Of a stretch of 40,433 bases of DNA, positions 1 through 7,879 are shown in pieces. Each line of letters opens with the position of its first letter. Position 1 is the first letter of the stretch. The stretch comes from JBGSPQ01 sp041738505 (GTDB taxonomy: Bacteria; Patescibacteriota; Gracilibacteria; UBA1369): positions 1-40,433 of the forward strand of contig JBGSPQ010000043.1 of assembly GCA_041738505.1 (NCBI GenBank), written 5' to 3'. The position numbers were made by a program, and so were the translations under genes. The notes under the pieces are model-generated. The model saw nothing but the letters and a program-made list of their open reading frames with translations. It had not been told where the DNA came from and made no database searches.

Positions 1-73
1 CACCCTTTCCCTGATGAACCATTTCGACAGCTTGTGCCCTCAATTTGGGCATTTTTGGATTCGTTGTGTACAT
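1..73 (-). CDS. Partial transposase/integrase-like protein, N-terminal 24 residues only
   Basis: Reading the minus strand from 73 gives 24 codons open to the window edge (MYTTNPKMPKLRAQAVEMVH, then QGKG). The pattern of a short TTNP-type start followed by a basic helix with RxxAVxMVxxG is what I associate with the helix-turn-helix start of IS481/rve-type transposases common in CPR genomes. An in-frame GTG at 94-92 could be the start instead (adds VKITQAN), with purine-rich sequence before it. The rest of the gene lies outside the window, so neither the catalytic DDE domain nor terminal inverted repeats can be checked. It may mark the end of an insertion sequence. The family call is from memory of the N-terminus and is tentative. 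Confidence 0.4.
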   Translation of the reverse strand, partial: MYTTNPKMPKLRAQAVEMVHQGKG

Positions 74-329
74 ATTTGCTTGGGTTATTTTCACCTGCTT
101 CTATTCTACACAAGTGTTTCCAAGCTATTGAACCATTACGAGGGGTTGACTTTTTCGCTTTTTTGTTGTATCTTACTTTTCTTTTGTAATGACTGAATTT
201 TCCTGTGATTATCCTGAGTCGGGCTCTTTGACAATTTATTCCGATACAGAGAGTCATTTGCCTGCGAGGCTTTGAGCCGGTTTTTCCGGTGATATGCGCT
301 CGGGGGCAGATGTGCTCTCTGCTCAAATC

Positions 330-401
330 GCGACCGAAAGGTCGCATAAATATGGATATTACCGTCCTATAGGGCGGTTTACAACAAGTCGCGCCCGGAA
401 G
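330..401 (+). promoter_or_regulatory. Structured leader: three consecutive stem-loops upstream of the lipoprotein gene
   Basis: Three hairpins follow one another. 330-345 is GCGACC-GAAA-GGTCGC, a perfect 6-bp stem with a GNRA-type loop. 361-378 is ACCGTCC-TATA-GGGCGGT, 7 bp with one G-U. About 385-401 is CGCGCC-CGGAA-GGTGCG, 6 bp with one G-U. They end about 20 nt before the ATG at 423, whose ribosome-binding site (GGAGG) lies just after them. I do not recognise a known riboswitch. In 74-329 I see no gene I can support. The open frame that starts at 294 runs through these hairpins and is not taken as the true start. Confidence 0.4.
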
Positions 402-422
402 GTGCGGAAAGGTTGGAGGACT

Positions 423-1154
423 ATGAAGACTCTGATTTCGTGCGTTCTTGCGTTTGTGGTTTCGCTTGCGCTTGTGGGTTGCGGAAAAGAAGAGGCTCCG
501 CGTCAGCCGTGGCAGTACGGTCCGCCCATCCCCGGGCACGCAACGACGGGGACAACGGCGACCGTGGCACCGGTTTCCACGTACGGGAATAACCCTCTCT
601 ACGTGGACGATAATGGCGTGGCGCACATGCGAATCACCGAAACGGGCAAGGTCATTGCGACCACACCCGCGTCGGGGATTGAGCATGGGGTGCGGCAGAT
701 CACAAGCGCCGCCCGGTTCGGCACTGCCTGGGTGCTTTTGGCCTTTGGGATTTTGATTCCGGGGCCGTTGGTGATCCTCTTCATCCCGGGATTCATCGTG
801 GGGCGGTCGGAGAAGGTGCTGGAGGGTCTTGCGCTTTGCGCGTGGGGACTCTTCATGCTTAACCTCTCGGCCGAAGCGGAGGCCGGTAGTCTCTACTGGT
901 GGGTGTGGGGCGTCCTGGTCATTCCGGGTGCGCTACTCCTGCTGTGGGGACTGGTGTCCGACAACGAGGCGGGAAAGTTCGTTCTCGTGGTCGGCCCCGT
1001 GATCGTCTTTGCGCTCTACCTTTTCTCCCAGGTCTACCGCATGGTCGTCTTGGGGGCGGCGGGAAGCGCGATCTTCACATTTCTTATTCTTGCGATTGCC
1101 GCGGCGATTCTGATTGGCGCGGCCAGCAGGCTTGGTGGAACGTCGCCGGCGTAA
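423..1154 (+). CDS. Lipoprotein with C-terminal membrane domain, unknown function
   Basis: The protein has 243 residues. The N-terminus is a signal sequence ending in a lipobox (LALVGC, Cys20), followed by a Pro/Thr/Gly-rich spacer to about residue 60. From about residue 100 there are about five hydrophobic segments, ending GAASRLGGTSPA. I chose the ATG at 423 because GGTTGGAGGA directly precedes it and because the lipoprotein signal begins there; the frame is open further upstream to 294. The gene is clearly richer in G and C than its neighbours and sits next to a probable transposase fragment, which hints at a different origin. A lipid-anchored protein that also has several membrane spans is unusual. 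No family recognised. Confidence 0.75.
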   Translation: MKTLISCVLAFVVSLALVGCGKEEAPRQPWQYGPPIPGHATTGTTATVAPVSTYGNNPLYVDDNGVAHMRITETGKVIATTPASGIEHGVRQITSAARFGTAWVLLAFGILIPGPLVILFIPGFIVGRSEKVLEGLALCAWGLFMLNLSAEAEAGSLYWWVWGVLVIPGALLLLWGLVSDNEAGKFVLVVGPVIVFALYLFSQVYRMVVLGAAGSAIFTFLILAIAAAILIGAASRLGGTSPA

Positions 1155-1165
1155 AAACCGGCGAC
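1142..1165 (+). terminator. Hairpin spanning the stop codon of the lipoprotein gene
   Basis: GTCGCCGG (1142-1149) and CCGGCGAC (1158-1165) form a perfect 8-bp stem whose 8-nt loop contains the TAA stop codon. No T-tract follows, so it may be an RNA 3'-end stabiliser rather than an intrinsic terminator. Further on, GGTATC-GGG-GATACC (1194-1208) and an imperfect stem around 1224-1250 make 1142-1250 unusually rich in secondary structure. Confidence 0.35.
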
Positions 1166-1308
1166 TCAAGTCCTCCAACCATGAGCAGAGAGGGGTATCG
1201 GGGATACCTTATGGGATTCTTTCTTAGGCAATGTATCTACAATGCCCTAAGGTCGACCCGGTATCCCCTCTTTGCCATGCCCGCATTTCATTATCCGCCA
1301 TTTAACTA

Positions 1309-1336
1309 TTGACATTTCCCTATTTCCTGTTATTAT
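1309..1336 (+). promoter_or_regulatory. Sigma70-type promoter for the secreted metalloprotease-like gene
   Basis: TTGACA (1309-1314), 16-nt spacer, TATTAT (1331-1336). Transcription would begin near 1343, leaving an untranslated leader of about 100 nt before the ATG at 1445. No clear Shine-Dalgarno sequence is seen before that ATG. Confidence 0.55.
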
Positions 1337-1444
1337 TCTCTCCTTTCGACCATTTTGATCTTTTAAAACAAAAATCAACCGAAAACAAATCCAAAAATAA
1401 AAAGGTATTTCTTTTAGCGCGCCAAACGGCCGCACCACAGCATT

Positions 1445-2314
1445 ATGAAGAAAACCTCTATTACCTTATTTAATTTCGGATTACTGTTTTCATTGATTTT
1501 CGGACTGAATTTGAACACAGACCGGGGACTGAATCAATACTTTAATAATCAAAATCTTGAAAAGGGATCGGCGTTTGAATATAATCAACTGGCTGACTTG
1601 GAGGAATCTAAAGCAGATGAAGAACTTGAAGAGTTGGGAATAGAACTTCATCCGGGAAGCGAGTTTATGCCGGGGAGCGATGGCACCCCTCGATCTTTGA
1701 ATCACTGTAAGTCACTTGTGTATCAGACTTTAAAAAGTCTGCCGGAGGAACCCGTGAATCGCCTGAAACACCTTACTCTTTATTTCTCTGATGAAGGTAG
1801 AAGAGGACTGGGAGGCGGAAACACAGTAATCCTGCGTTGCCAGAATGTTACGGACGAAGAGCTGGTCGCGGTTCTGGTTCACGAGATGGGTCATGTAATG
1901 GATACCGGAGTGATGAACGGTAGTTATGAAAGCGGAGCCAGTGCATATACCGATGGCGGTAACAGAGTTTATCTGAACGATGCCAGTGTTGAGTATTATG
2001 ACATCAGCTGGGAAAGAGAGGACAAACTGAAAGTGGGCGTCAGCAAGTACGATTTTGTATCCGGCTATGCAATGAGTGATCCGTTTGAGGACTTCGCGGA
2101 ATCATACGCTTACTACATCCTGCACGGCACCGAGTTTCGCACTCTGGCGGAACAAAACGAGACAATCGAGGAAAAATATGAATTCTTTAAAAACCAGGTG
2201 TTCAACGGAATGGAATATGAGAACGGACGCGAAGCAAGAGAGGTTAAAACGGGAATGAGACATTATGACGTTACGGTTCTGCCGTACGATCTGGACAAAT
2301 TTTTTATCAGTTAG
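1445..2314 (+). CDS. Secreted putative zinc metalloprotease (HEMGH)
   Basis: The protein has 289 residues. It starts with a short basic stretch and a hydrophobic segment (about residues 3-22), a signal peptide or membrane anchor. An acidic region follows, then a catalytic-looking motif VLVHEMGHVMDTG near residues 138-150, which fits HExxH zinc ligands plus the general base Glu. About 75 residues later DPFEDFAESYAYY could supply the third ligand (Glu), the arrangement of gluzincin/ATLF-like secreted peptidases. This is a motif-based call; substrate unknown. It stands alone between a consensus promoter and a tRNA gene. Extracellular or surface location is inferred from the N-terminus. Confidence 0.7.
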   Translation: MKKTSITLFNFGLLFSLIFGLNLNTDRGLNQYFNNQNLEKGSAFEYNQLADLEESKADEELEELGIELHPGSEFMPGSDGTPRSLNHCKSLVYQTLKSLPEEPVNRLKHLTLYFSDEGRRGLGGGNTVILRCQNVTDEELVAVLVHEMGHVMDTGVMNGSYESGASAYTDGGNRVYLNDASVEYYDISWEREDKLKVGVSKYDFVSGYAMSDPFEDFAESYAYYILHGTEFRTLAEQNETIEEKYEFFKNQVFNGMEYENGREAREVKTGMRHYDVTVLPYDLDKFFIS

Positions 2315-2437
2315 AACTTTAGGATATTAAGGCTTTTCTAGGGCGTTAGTACTCCTAAGATCCGTGGTCGCCCCCTGCAAGTCGGGGGGCGGCTTGGAGT
2401 TGTCCGGATACCGGAATCCGCATCCCTGCACCAGGTC

Positions 2438-2465
2438 TTGATTATTGAGCGCGTCCATTTATAAT
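2438..2465 (+). promoter_or_regulatory. Promoter of tRNA-His
   Basis: TTGATT (2438-2443), 16-nt spacer, TATAAT (2460-2465), about 20 nt before the tRNA. Upstream, 2340-2437 holds no gene but contains a GC-rich stem (CGCCCCC paired with GGGGGCG around 2369-2391) and TCCGG-ATA-CCGGA near 2402-2414. The first may help end transcription of the upstream gene. Confidence 0.6.
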
Positions 2466-2486
2466 AGACGGGCTGTGAATTTATAT

Positions 2487-2564
2487 GGTGGCCTTAGCTC
2501 AGTTGGTTAGAGCGTCCGGTTGTGGTCCGGAAGGTCATGGGTTCGAACCCCATAGGCCACCCCA
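2487..2564 (+). tRNA. tRNA-His (GTG anticodon)
   Basis: A complete cloverleaf is visible. The acceptor stem GTGGCCT (2488-2494) pairs with AGGCCAC (2554-2560). The anticodon stem TCCGG/CCGGA encloses loop TTGTGGT with anticodon GTG at 2522-2524. The T-arm is ATGGG-TTCGAAC-CCCAT. The extra G at 2487 (G-1) can pair with discriminator C at 2561, the identity element of histidine tRNAs, and CCA is encoded at 2562-2564. Confidence 0.96.
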
Positions 2565-2565
2565 T

Positions 2566-3702
2566 TTATAGATAAATTCCCCTTTTTACCGTTCGCAGAG
2601 GAACGTTTTCGGCCGCGTTGACCCATTTAATACCCAGCTGTTTTTTGCCGTCGTCTCTTTTTATCAGGATGGCGTTTCCCATAGGGTCAACGTTGTTCAG
2701 CAACGTTTCGCCGGGATAAGTTTCCGCGGCGGAATGCCCGTCTCTTATGTAGCATATATTGAATTTCCCCCAAAATCCCGGATCGTTTTCGGCCGCATAA
2801 CGGCTTAATCTTATGTATGTTCCCAATGAAATCGGTACCCTGCCGTCGGCAAGTTTGGGGAAGGCGCAGGTCAGGCTTTGACCGCTTTGCTGTGCCATCG
2901 GTTCCAGACTTCTGGCCGTGGGATTATAGTAATATGCCAATAATCTGACTTTTCTTTCCGGTTGATCGCATTCTTTTCCGGCAGCCGCAAAATATTCTTT
3001 TAATTTATCCTCTTCCCAATCATCACCCGCGACCCTCTCCAGATTCTCAAATTGTCTATTACATAAAGGAAGCGAATTTTCAATATGCTCACAGGTTTTT
3101 TGGGCGTTTTTTTTATTGGCCGTACCGCTCATTAAAACATATGTTTCGGTGTCTGTCAGCCTGGCGTCATCTATGTGGATTTGGCCCGCTTGATGGCTGT
3201 TAAAAGCCTCCTCCAATATTTTCATTTCGGCCTCCGTTAGAGCGGGCATTGGCAGAGAATATTCCTCTTTTTTACCCAGCACTCCGGCAACTTTCAGAGC
3301 TTCGCCATATCCCGCGGCGGCGTTAAACGACTCGGTTGTTTTCCTGATTTTTTCAACATCCACTCCAAGCTCCTCAAACCTGTCCAATAATTCATTTTCC
3401 GGTAGGACCCGGCCGGTATCCCTGATTTTTACCTCCGCCAGTATCTCCCCCACCAACGAGCTGATGTCGGTCGCCACTCTCATTGGCGAACCTCCGGCAA
3501 CATTGCTGTTCCGGGCGAAATTCCAGACCTCCAGAGCCAGCGAGTAATCGCAAACGATATCTTTTACAGAAATATCCGTTTTATTTTTTCTATTATAGAG
3601 CGCCAGAAAGGTTTCAAATTTTTTGCTCACAAACAGGTCGGCGGGCGACAGGCAACGATCGCTACTTTCAAATTTTGGTAGTGTAGAAATATTTTCCGTC
3701 AT
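2566..3702 (-). CDS. Hypothetical protein, 378 residues
   Basis: No family recognised. The protein starts MTENISTLPKF, has no signal peptide or membrane span, and looks soluble and mixed alpha/beta. The N-terminal ~190 residues look helical. The C-terminal ~130 residues (from about ERKVRLLAYYYNP) contain aromatic and glycine-rich stretches and end VKRGIYL. The size and two-part layout recall the larger paralogs at 24563 and 28300, but the shared N-terminal helical module of those proteins is not evident here, so I do not place it in that family. Its stop codon is 1 nt from the tRNA-His 3' end on the opposite strand. It has its own consensus promoter with an inverted repeat across it, suggesting regulation. 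Confidence 0.7.
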   Translation of the reverse strand: MTENISTLPKFESSDRCLSPADLFVSKKFETFLALYNRKNKTDISVKDIVCDYSLALEVWNFARNSNVAGGSPMRVATDISSLVGEILAEVKIRDTGRVLPENELLDRFEELGVDVEKIRKTTESFNAAAGYGEALKVAGVLGKKEEYSLPMPALTEAEMKILEEAFNSHQAGQIHIDDARLTDTETYVLMSGTANKKNAQKTCEHIENSLPLCNRQFENLERVAGDDWEEDKLKEYFAAAGKECDQPERKVRLLAYYYNPTARSLEPMAQQSGQSLTCAFPKLADGRVPISLGTYIRLSRYAAENDPGFWGKFNICYIRDGHSAAETYPGETLLNNVDPMGNAILIKRDDGKKQLGIKWVNAAENVPLRTVKRGIYL

Positions 3703-3729
3703 AATGACTAATGTAAAAAATTTAAAATA

Positions 3730-3765
3730 GGGGGTGATATTAATTTATATCCCCCTTGTCGTCAA
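3730..3765 (-). promoter_or_regulatory. Promoter overlapped by an inverted repeat, upstream of the 2566-3702 gene
   Basis: On the minus strand TTGACG (3765-3760), 17-nt spacer, TAATAT (3742-3737). An inverted repeat with arms GGGGG (3730-3734) and CCCCC (3751-3755) and complementary AT-rich inner parts covers the -10 and part of the spacer. It could be an operator or an RNA hairpin at the transcript start. Confidence 0.5.
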
Positions 3766-3780
3766 TTCCGAGTGCCGGAT

Positions 3781-4518
3781 TCAGTAACCTTCTTTCAGCT
3801 CCTTTCTGTTTTCCACATCCTCTTTGGTTTTGCCGATGATGTCGGAGAGGATGAAATTTACAAAATCTTTAATTTGTTCGTATTTGTGAGGAACTTTGTT
3901 TTGCTCCATAAACTCACGCAGACAAAAACTGCCCAACTGGATGGCGGTAAGTTGAACCATGCCTTCTCCGTCCAGTACCGTTTTGATTAGTTTGCGGGGA
4001 TTATCCCCCACTCTTTTGGTGATTTCATTTATCCAGTTGGCGATGGCGATTTTGATTTTTAGAGGCAGAATTTCCCCGCCGATGTAGCGGTCCGGCAGGT
4101 TGCGGGAAAAATCGGCTGAGAATTCCGGCGATTGGGATACATCGGTTTCCCCGAATGTTTCCAGAAGGATTGATTGATTTTTTTCCAGCCCTCCCTCCGG
4201 TAACAATGACACTTTCAGTTCAGCCTGTATGTCTTTGTTGGAAATCATCAACAGCGAGACAATAAAGCCGGCCGGAACGTTCATTTCCAACAGGCGTGTA
4301 ACCAGAATTAGCTGATCCTTTTTCTTTCCCGACTTGATGAATTTGAGTAGAATTTTGATGAGTTCGTCTTCGGTCTGCTTCTGTTTCTGTTCCGATTTCT
4401 GGAGAGCTTTTAGCTGGGCAACCGCCCTTTTCATTCTTTCCTTGAAACGCTCAAAAGCCGCGGTGTCAAACGACTCTCCGCCCGCGTCGGGTCCGCCGAA
4501 AAATTCCAAATCACTCAT
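3781..4518 (-). CDS. Hypothetical protein downstream of rpmA
   Basis: The protein has 245 residues and no signal or membrane segment. The N-terminus is Gly/Asp-rich (MSDLEFFGGPDAGGE), followed by a charged, probably coiled-coil helix (about 20-65, rich in Lys, Gln and Glu). The rest is helical, with hydrophobic stretches such as LILVTRLLEMNVPAGFIVSLLMISN that look like a packed helical core rather than a membrane span. It begins 22 nt after the stop of rpmA in the same direction, so the two may share a transcript. No function can be assigned. Confidence 0.65.
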   Translation of the reverse strand: MSDLEFFGGPDAGGESFDTAAFERFKERMKRAVAQLKALQKSEQKQKQTEDELIKILLKFIKSGKKKDQLILVTRLLEMNVPAGFIVSLLMISNKDIQAELKVSLLPEGGLEKNQSILLETFGETDVSQSPEFSADFSRNLPDRYIGGEILPLKIKIAIANWINEITKRVGDNPRKLIKTVLDGEGMVQLTAIQLGSFCLREFMEQNKVPHKYEQIKDFVNFILSDIIGKTKEDVENRKELKEGY

Positions 4519-4540
4519 TTAAAGCCTGTCTAAGCGATTG

Positions 4541-4816
4541 TTAGGCTACAACGTTTACGGTCTTTTCACGAAAAACGCGTCCGTCGAACTTTGTGATCTT
4601 TTTTTCGCGGAATTCAACTTTTCCGCCGGCCAGTGCAAACAAGGTATGATCCGTCCCCAGGCCCACGTTAATGCCCGGTTTGAATTTGGTACCTCTCTGT
4701 CTGACTAAGATGTTACCCGCTTTGGCCATCTGTCCCCCGTATATTTTGATACCGAGTCTTTTGGCTTGTGAATCGCGTCCATTTTGCGTTGATCCTGCGG
4801 CTTTTTTATGTGCCAT
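4541..4816 (-). CDS. rpmA: 50S ribosomal protein L27 (bL27)
   Basis: The 91-residue product begins MAHKKAAGSTQNGRDSQAKR and continues with KRLGIKIYGGQMAKAGNILVRQRGTKF, the defining L27 sequence. The flexible, basic N-terminal tail reaches the peptidyl-transferase centre of the large subunit. The frame is open for 23 more codons upstream (to 4885), but the family always starts at MAHKKA, so 4816 is chosen. There is no N-terminal cleavage extension like that of Firmicutes L27. The usual partner rplU (L21) is not next to it here. No clear Shine-Dalgarno sequence is seen. Confidence 0.96.
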   Translation of the reverse strand: MAHKKAAGSTQNGRDSQAKRLGIKIYGGQMAKAGNILVRQRGTKFKPGINVGLGTDHTLFALAGGKVEFREKKITKFDGRVFREKTVNVVA

Positions 4817-4856
4817 GTCGATTAAATTAACGATATTTCCGCTCGAAAGCAAAAGC

Positions 4857-4885
4857 ATATTACTGAAATTCCCTTTTTCGCGCAA
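4857..4885 (-). promoter_or_regulatory. Promoter of rpmA
   Basis: On the minus strand TTGCGC (4885-4880), 17-nt spacer, TAATAT (4862-4857), about 40 nt before the rpmA ATG. It is divergent from the promoter of the M23 peptidase gene. Confidence 0.5.
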
Positions 4886-4903
4886 GTGAATTGCGTCAAA
4901 GCA

Positions 4904-4932
4904 TTGAGAAAACGGCTTTTTTATGATATAAT
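4904..4932 (+). promoter_or_regulatory. Promoter of the M23 peptidase gene
   Basis: TTGAGA (4904-4909), 17-nt spacer, TATAAT (4927-4932). The predicted transcript start near 4939 lies only about 8 nt before the ATG at 4947, so the mRNA is nearly leaderless. This agrees with the absence of a ribosome-binding site. Confidence 0.65.
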
Positions 4933-4946
4933 TTGCAGATTAATCA

Positions 4947-6506
4947 ATGACTGAAATAATGACAAAAAAGGCAAAAACAAGACAAATGCGCAGGGCGGGG
5001 CTTTTTATTATGGTGTCATTTTTTATGGCGGCCGCTTTTGCCAATACCGCTTATATCAGCGCCCAGGATGCGGACGGTTTTGACGCCTCCGTTATTAAAA
5101 CGGATAATTTCGCTCTTGATGCGCCGATGGAAGTTAAGGATGAGAAACAGATGGAAAACGAGCAGTTTCTGGCCAATCTTAAAGCGGAACTGCGGGCGAC
5201 TCAAAAAGAGCTTTATGATGTTAAGTCGAATGTGGTGGATACCGAAAAGAAACTTGGAGACGTTCACACGCAGATATCAACTTTAAGCGGACAACTGGCC
5301 AATCTGGATCAGCTAATAGCCGATACTGAACTTATGATTAAGAATGTGGTGGTGCAGATTGTGGAGAAAGAAAATCGCATAAGGCTTTTATACAGCGATA
5401 TAGAGGTTAAGGAGATTGAAATCGCCAATCAGAAAATGATGCTCACCGAGTATCTTAAAGCCCTTTATGAGCATGAAAGTGCGGTTTCGGATACTTTTAC
5501 CGAAAATAAGGAAATCAATGCCGCAAAACTTCTTCTTTCCGATGAGCCGGTAAGCGAACAGCTTCAGCAGATCAGATACCTGAATATCATGGAGAAAACC
5601 GGACATGAACTTTTTGAAAAACTGGAAAAACTGGTGGCGGAGCTGGAAGCCGAAAAAGATTATGTGGACGAACAAAGACAAAAGCTGACCGAGCTGAATG
5701 AGAGGCTTTCGGAGGAGCGAAAAAATCTGCAAATCCAACGCGCCGCAAAGGAAAATCTGATGCTTCAGACTCGCGGGGAGGAAGGTGTTTATTCTCAGAT
5801 GCTTAATGAATCATACCAACAACAGGTGCAGATACAGGAGGATATTCAGGTGCTTAGAGAGGCGCTCGTGTTTATCCAGGAGAAGATGGTGGAACTTGGT
5901 GATAAATTTGACCCCAATGATTTTAGAAATCTGTTCACGGGGGAGAAAATTTCCGTTTATGAATTTATTAACGCCACCAAGGATAAGCTGTTTGTGGATT
6001 TTGACTGGCCGGTGACTCCGGCACGAGGGATAAGCGCTTACTTCCGCGATCCCACTTATTCATCGTTCTTTGGGGTAAGGCATAACGCTATTGATATTCG
6101 CGTACCGCAGGAAACCGTGATTCGCGCGCCGGCGGACGGTGTGGTTTACAAAGCGAAGGACAACGGTTTCGGCTACAGTTATTTGATTTTGGCTCATGAG
6201 GGCGGATACATGACGGTTTACGGTCATATTCCTCAGTTTATGGTGGAGCCCGGAGAGAAAGTTTACAGGGGACAGACTATAGCGCTTAGCGGTGGAACGC
6301 CGGGAACCAAAGGCGCGGGGCTGATGACAACCGGCGCGCATCTGCATTTTGAAATAATGAAAAACGGGACGTATGTTGATCCGATTTTCTATATGCCGCT
6401 GGAAGGGCTGACATTTGCACTGCCGGAAAAATATACGGCTTTTGTGGCCCCCGAGCCGCCCAAAGTTAAACGCGTGGTTGAGGAGGAAGCGGCATTTAAT
6501 TTTTGA
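4947..6506 (+). CDS. Secreted murein hydrolase with coiled coil and M23 (LytM) peptidase domain
   Basis: The protein has 519 residues. It has a basic start and hydrophobic segment (about 15-40) ending near AYISAQDA, a signal peptide. A long coiled coil follows (about 65-320, rich in Leu, Glu, Lys and Gln), as in EnvC/NlpD-type activators and peptidases. The C-terminal M23 domain (about 375-490) has zinc ligands in HNAID (His379, Asp383) and HLHFE (about 465-469). All M23 catalytic residues I expect are present, so it should be an active glycyl or D,D-endopeptidase on peptidoglycan, probably in cell division or wall remodelling. An ATG four codons later (4959) is an alternative start. It is transcribed divergently from rpmA. 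Confidence 0.9.
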   Translation: MTEIMTKKAKTRQMRRAGLFIMVSFFMAAAFANTAYISAQDADGFDASVIKTDNFALDAPMEVKDEKQMENEQFLANLKAELRATQKELYDVKSNVVDTEKKLGDVHTQISTLSGQLANLDQLIADTELMIKNVVVQIVEKENRIRLLYSDIEVKEIEIANQKMMLTEYLKALYEHESAVSDTFTENKEINAAKLLLSDEPVSEQLQQIRYLNIMEKTGHELFEKLEKLVAELEAEKDYVDEQRQKLTELNERLSEERKNLQIQRAAKENLMLQTRGEEGVYSQMLNESYQQQVQIQEDIQVLREALVFIQEKMVELGDKFDPNDFRNLFTGEKISVYEFINATKDKLFVDFDWPVTPARGISAYFRDPTYSSFFGVRHNAIDIRVPQETVIRAPADGVVYKAKDNGFGYSYLILAHEGGYMTVYGHIPQFMVEPGEKVYRGQTIALSGGTPGTKGAGLMTTGAHLHFEIMKNGTYVDPIFYMPLEGLTFALPEKYTAFVAPEPPKVKRVVEEEAAFNF

Positions 6507-6516
6507 TTCAATCAGA

Positions 6517-7155
6517 CTACGATTCCTTTGGAAGCGGTTTTAACGAAACACGCTTATTGGTATAGGCGACGTAATAGGCCAGGAAGAAAGCCGAGAGATG
6601 AAGAATAATCACCAGCATGAACAGCGCGTTTTTGGCGAATTCACTGAAATCAAAAAAGAGAATATCAGTGAAGGTGCCCAAATAGCGGTCGGAAAAATCC
6701 TTAAAAAGGAAATATGCGAAAATGGGCAGGTATTGATAGTATTTGAGGGGTTTGACTTCGGAGGCGATAATCAATGACTGAAGGGCGTAAGCGGCCACCC
6801 AGGCCATGTTGCCGACCAGATTCCAATGCAGTCCCTCAAAGTAAATGAAAACGGGATAATAGACCTGAGCCATCACCCCGTAGGAGGTGATGCCAATGAA
6901 AATGAAGACGGTGTACCAGTCCGGGACGCGTTTTTTGAAGTACCACAAAGTGAACCAGACCGCCAGCGCCAGCGGATAAAGTGAGCAGATGGGGGCGAAA
7001 GGAATCAGATACCAGGGCACGTGAGCCAAAGCCGGCCAATCCACGATGTTGGACCCCACGGCCATGAAAATGTCCAGTGCTATCAGGACGACGAGTATTT
7101 TTTTGTTGTTTTTGAATCCTCCCAGCCAGCGGGCGAAATTTTTGAGTTTGTTCAT
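6517..7155 (-). CDS. Multi-pass membrane protein, unknown function
   Basis: The 212-residue protein has about six hydrophobic segments (near 20-36, 50-70, 82-100, 112-132, 145-160 and 178-198) and a basic C-terminal tail ending KPLPKES. Aromatic residues (Tyr, Trp, Phe) are frequent. It converges on the M23 peptidase gene with 10 nt between stops. No family recognised. Confidence 0.75.
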   Translation of the reverse strand: MNKLKNFARWLGGFKNNKKILVVLIALDIFMAVGSNIVDWPALAHVPWYLIPFAPICSLYPLALAVWFTLWYFKKRVPDWYTVFIFIGITSYGVMAQVYYPVFIYFEGLHWNLVGNMAWVAAYALQSLIIASEVKPLKYYQYLPIFAYFLFKDFSDRYLGTFTDILFFDFSEFAKNALFMLVIILHLSAFFLAYYVAYTNKRVSLKPLPKES

Positions 7156-7233
7156 GGGCGGGCGTTTGTTGTCGCGATTAGATTAAAGATTTATACTGCG
7201 GGCGTCAAAACCAATTACGCTTAATTTACTTTA

Positions 7234-7863
7234 ATGAACAAGAGGGACGTGGCGATACTGTTAGAAAGACTGAAAGAAAAATATGGCACGTCCCGGACGG
7301 CTTTGCATTACGGGGCGCCGCACGAAATGCTGGTGGCGACGATTCTTTCGGCCCAGTGCACGGACGAGCGGGTGAACAAGGTGACGGCGGAATTGTTTAA
7401 GAAGTACAGGTCTATTGATGATTTTGCCAACGCGCGGCAGGAAGAGCTGGAACAGGACGTGCGTTCAACGGGTTTTTATCGCAACAAGGCGCGGAACATA
7501 ATCGGGGCGTGCGGGATGATTATGGAAAAGTTTGGGGGACGGGTGCCGGACAAAATGGATGATTTGTTGAAACTCCCGGGGGTGGCACGGAAGACGGCGA
7601 ATGTGGTTTTGCATAACGCCTACGGGATTGTGGAGGGTGTGGTGGTGGATACGCACGTGGGCAGACTGGCGCGGCGGCTGGGGTTAAGTAAAGAGACGAA
7701 CGCCGAGAAGGCGGAGAGGGATTTGATGAAGCTGGTTCCGCGGAAGGACTGGGGGAATGTTTCGTACTTACTGATTGACCACGGGCGGGCTGTTTGCAAG
7801 GCGCGGAAGCCGAGGTGCGAGGAGTGTTTTTTGAATGATATCTGCCCCAGGAAGGGGGTTTAG
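7234..7863 (+). CDS. nth: Endonuclease III
   Basis: The 209-residue protein is a DNA glycosylase/AP lyase that removes oxidised pyrimidines in base excision repair. The helix-hairpin-helix LPGVARKTANVV carries the catalytic Lys, and VVDTHVGRLARRLGL carries the catalytic Asp. The C-terminal 4Fe-4S loop is complete, with Cys spacing C-x6-C-x2-C-x5-C (CKARKPRCEECFLNDIC). Length and order match the family. It starts MNKRDVAILLERL. The preceding gene is on the other strand, so it is transcribed alone. Confidence 0.96.
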   Translation: MNKRDVAILLERLKEKYGTSRTALHYGAPHEMLVATILSAQCTDERVNKVTAELFKKYRSIDDFANARQEELEQDVRSTGFYRNKARNIIGACGMIMEKFGGRVPDKMDDLLKLPGVARKTANVVLHNAYGIVEGVVVDTHVGRLARRLGLSKETNAEKAERDLMKLVPRKDWGNVSYLLIDHGRAVCKARKPRCEECFLNDICPRKGV

Positions 7864-7879
7864 ATGGGGAGACGGGGCG

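Noticed and set aside
294..422. Upstream start for the lipoprotein gene
   Set aside because: The added residues run through three hairpins, and a good ribosome-binding site and lipoprotein signal begin at 423.
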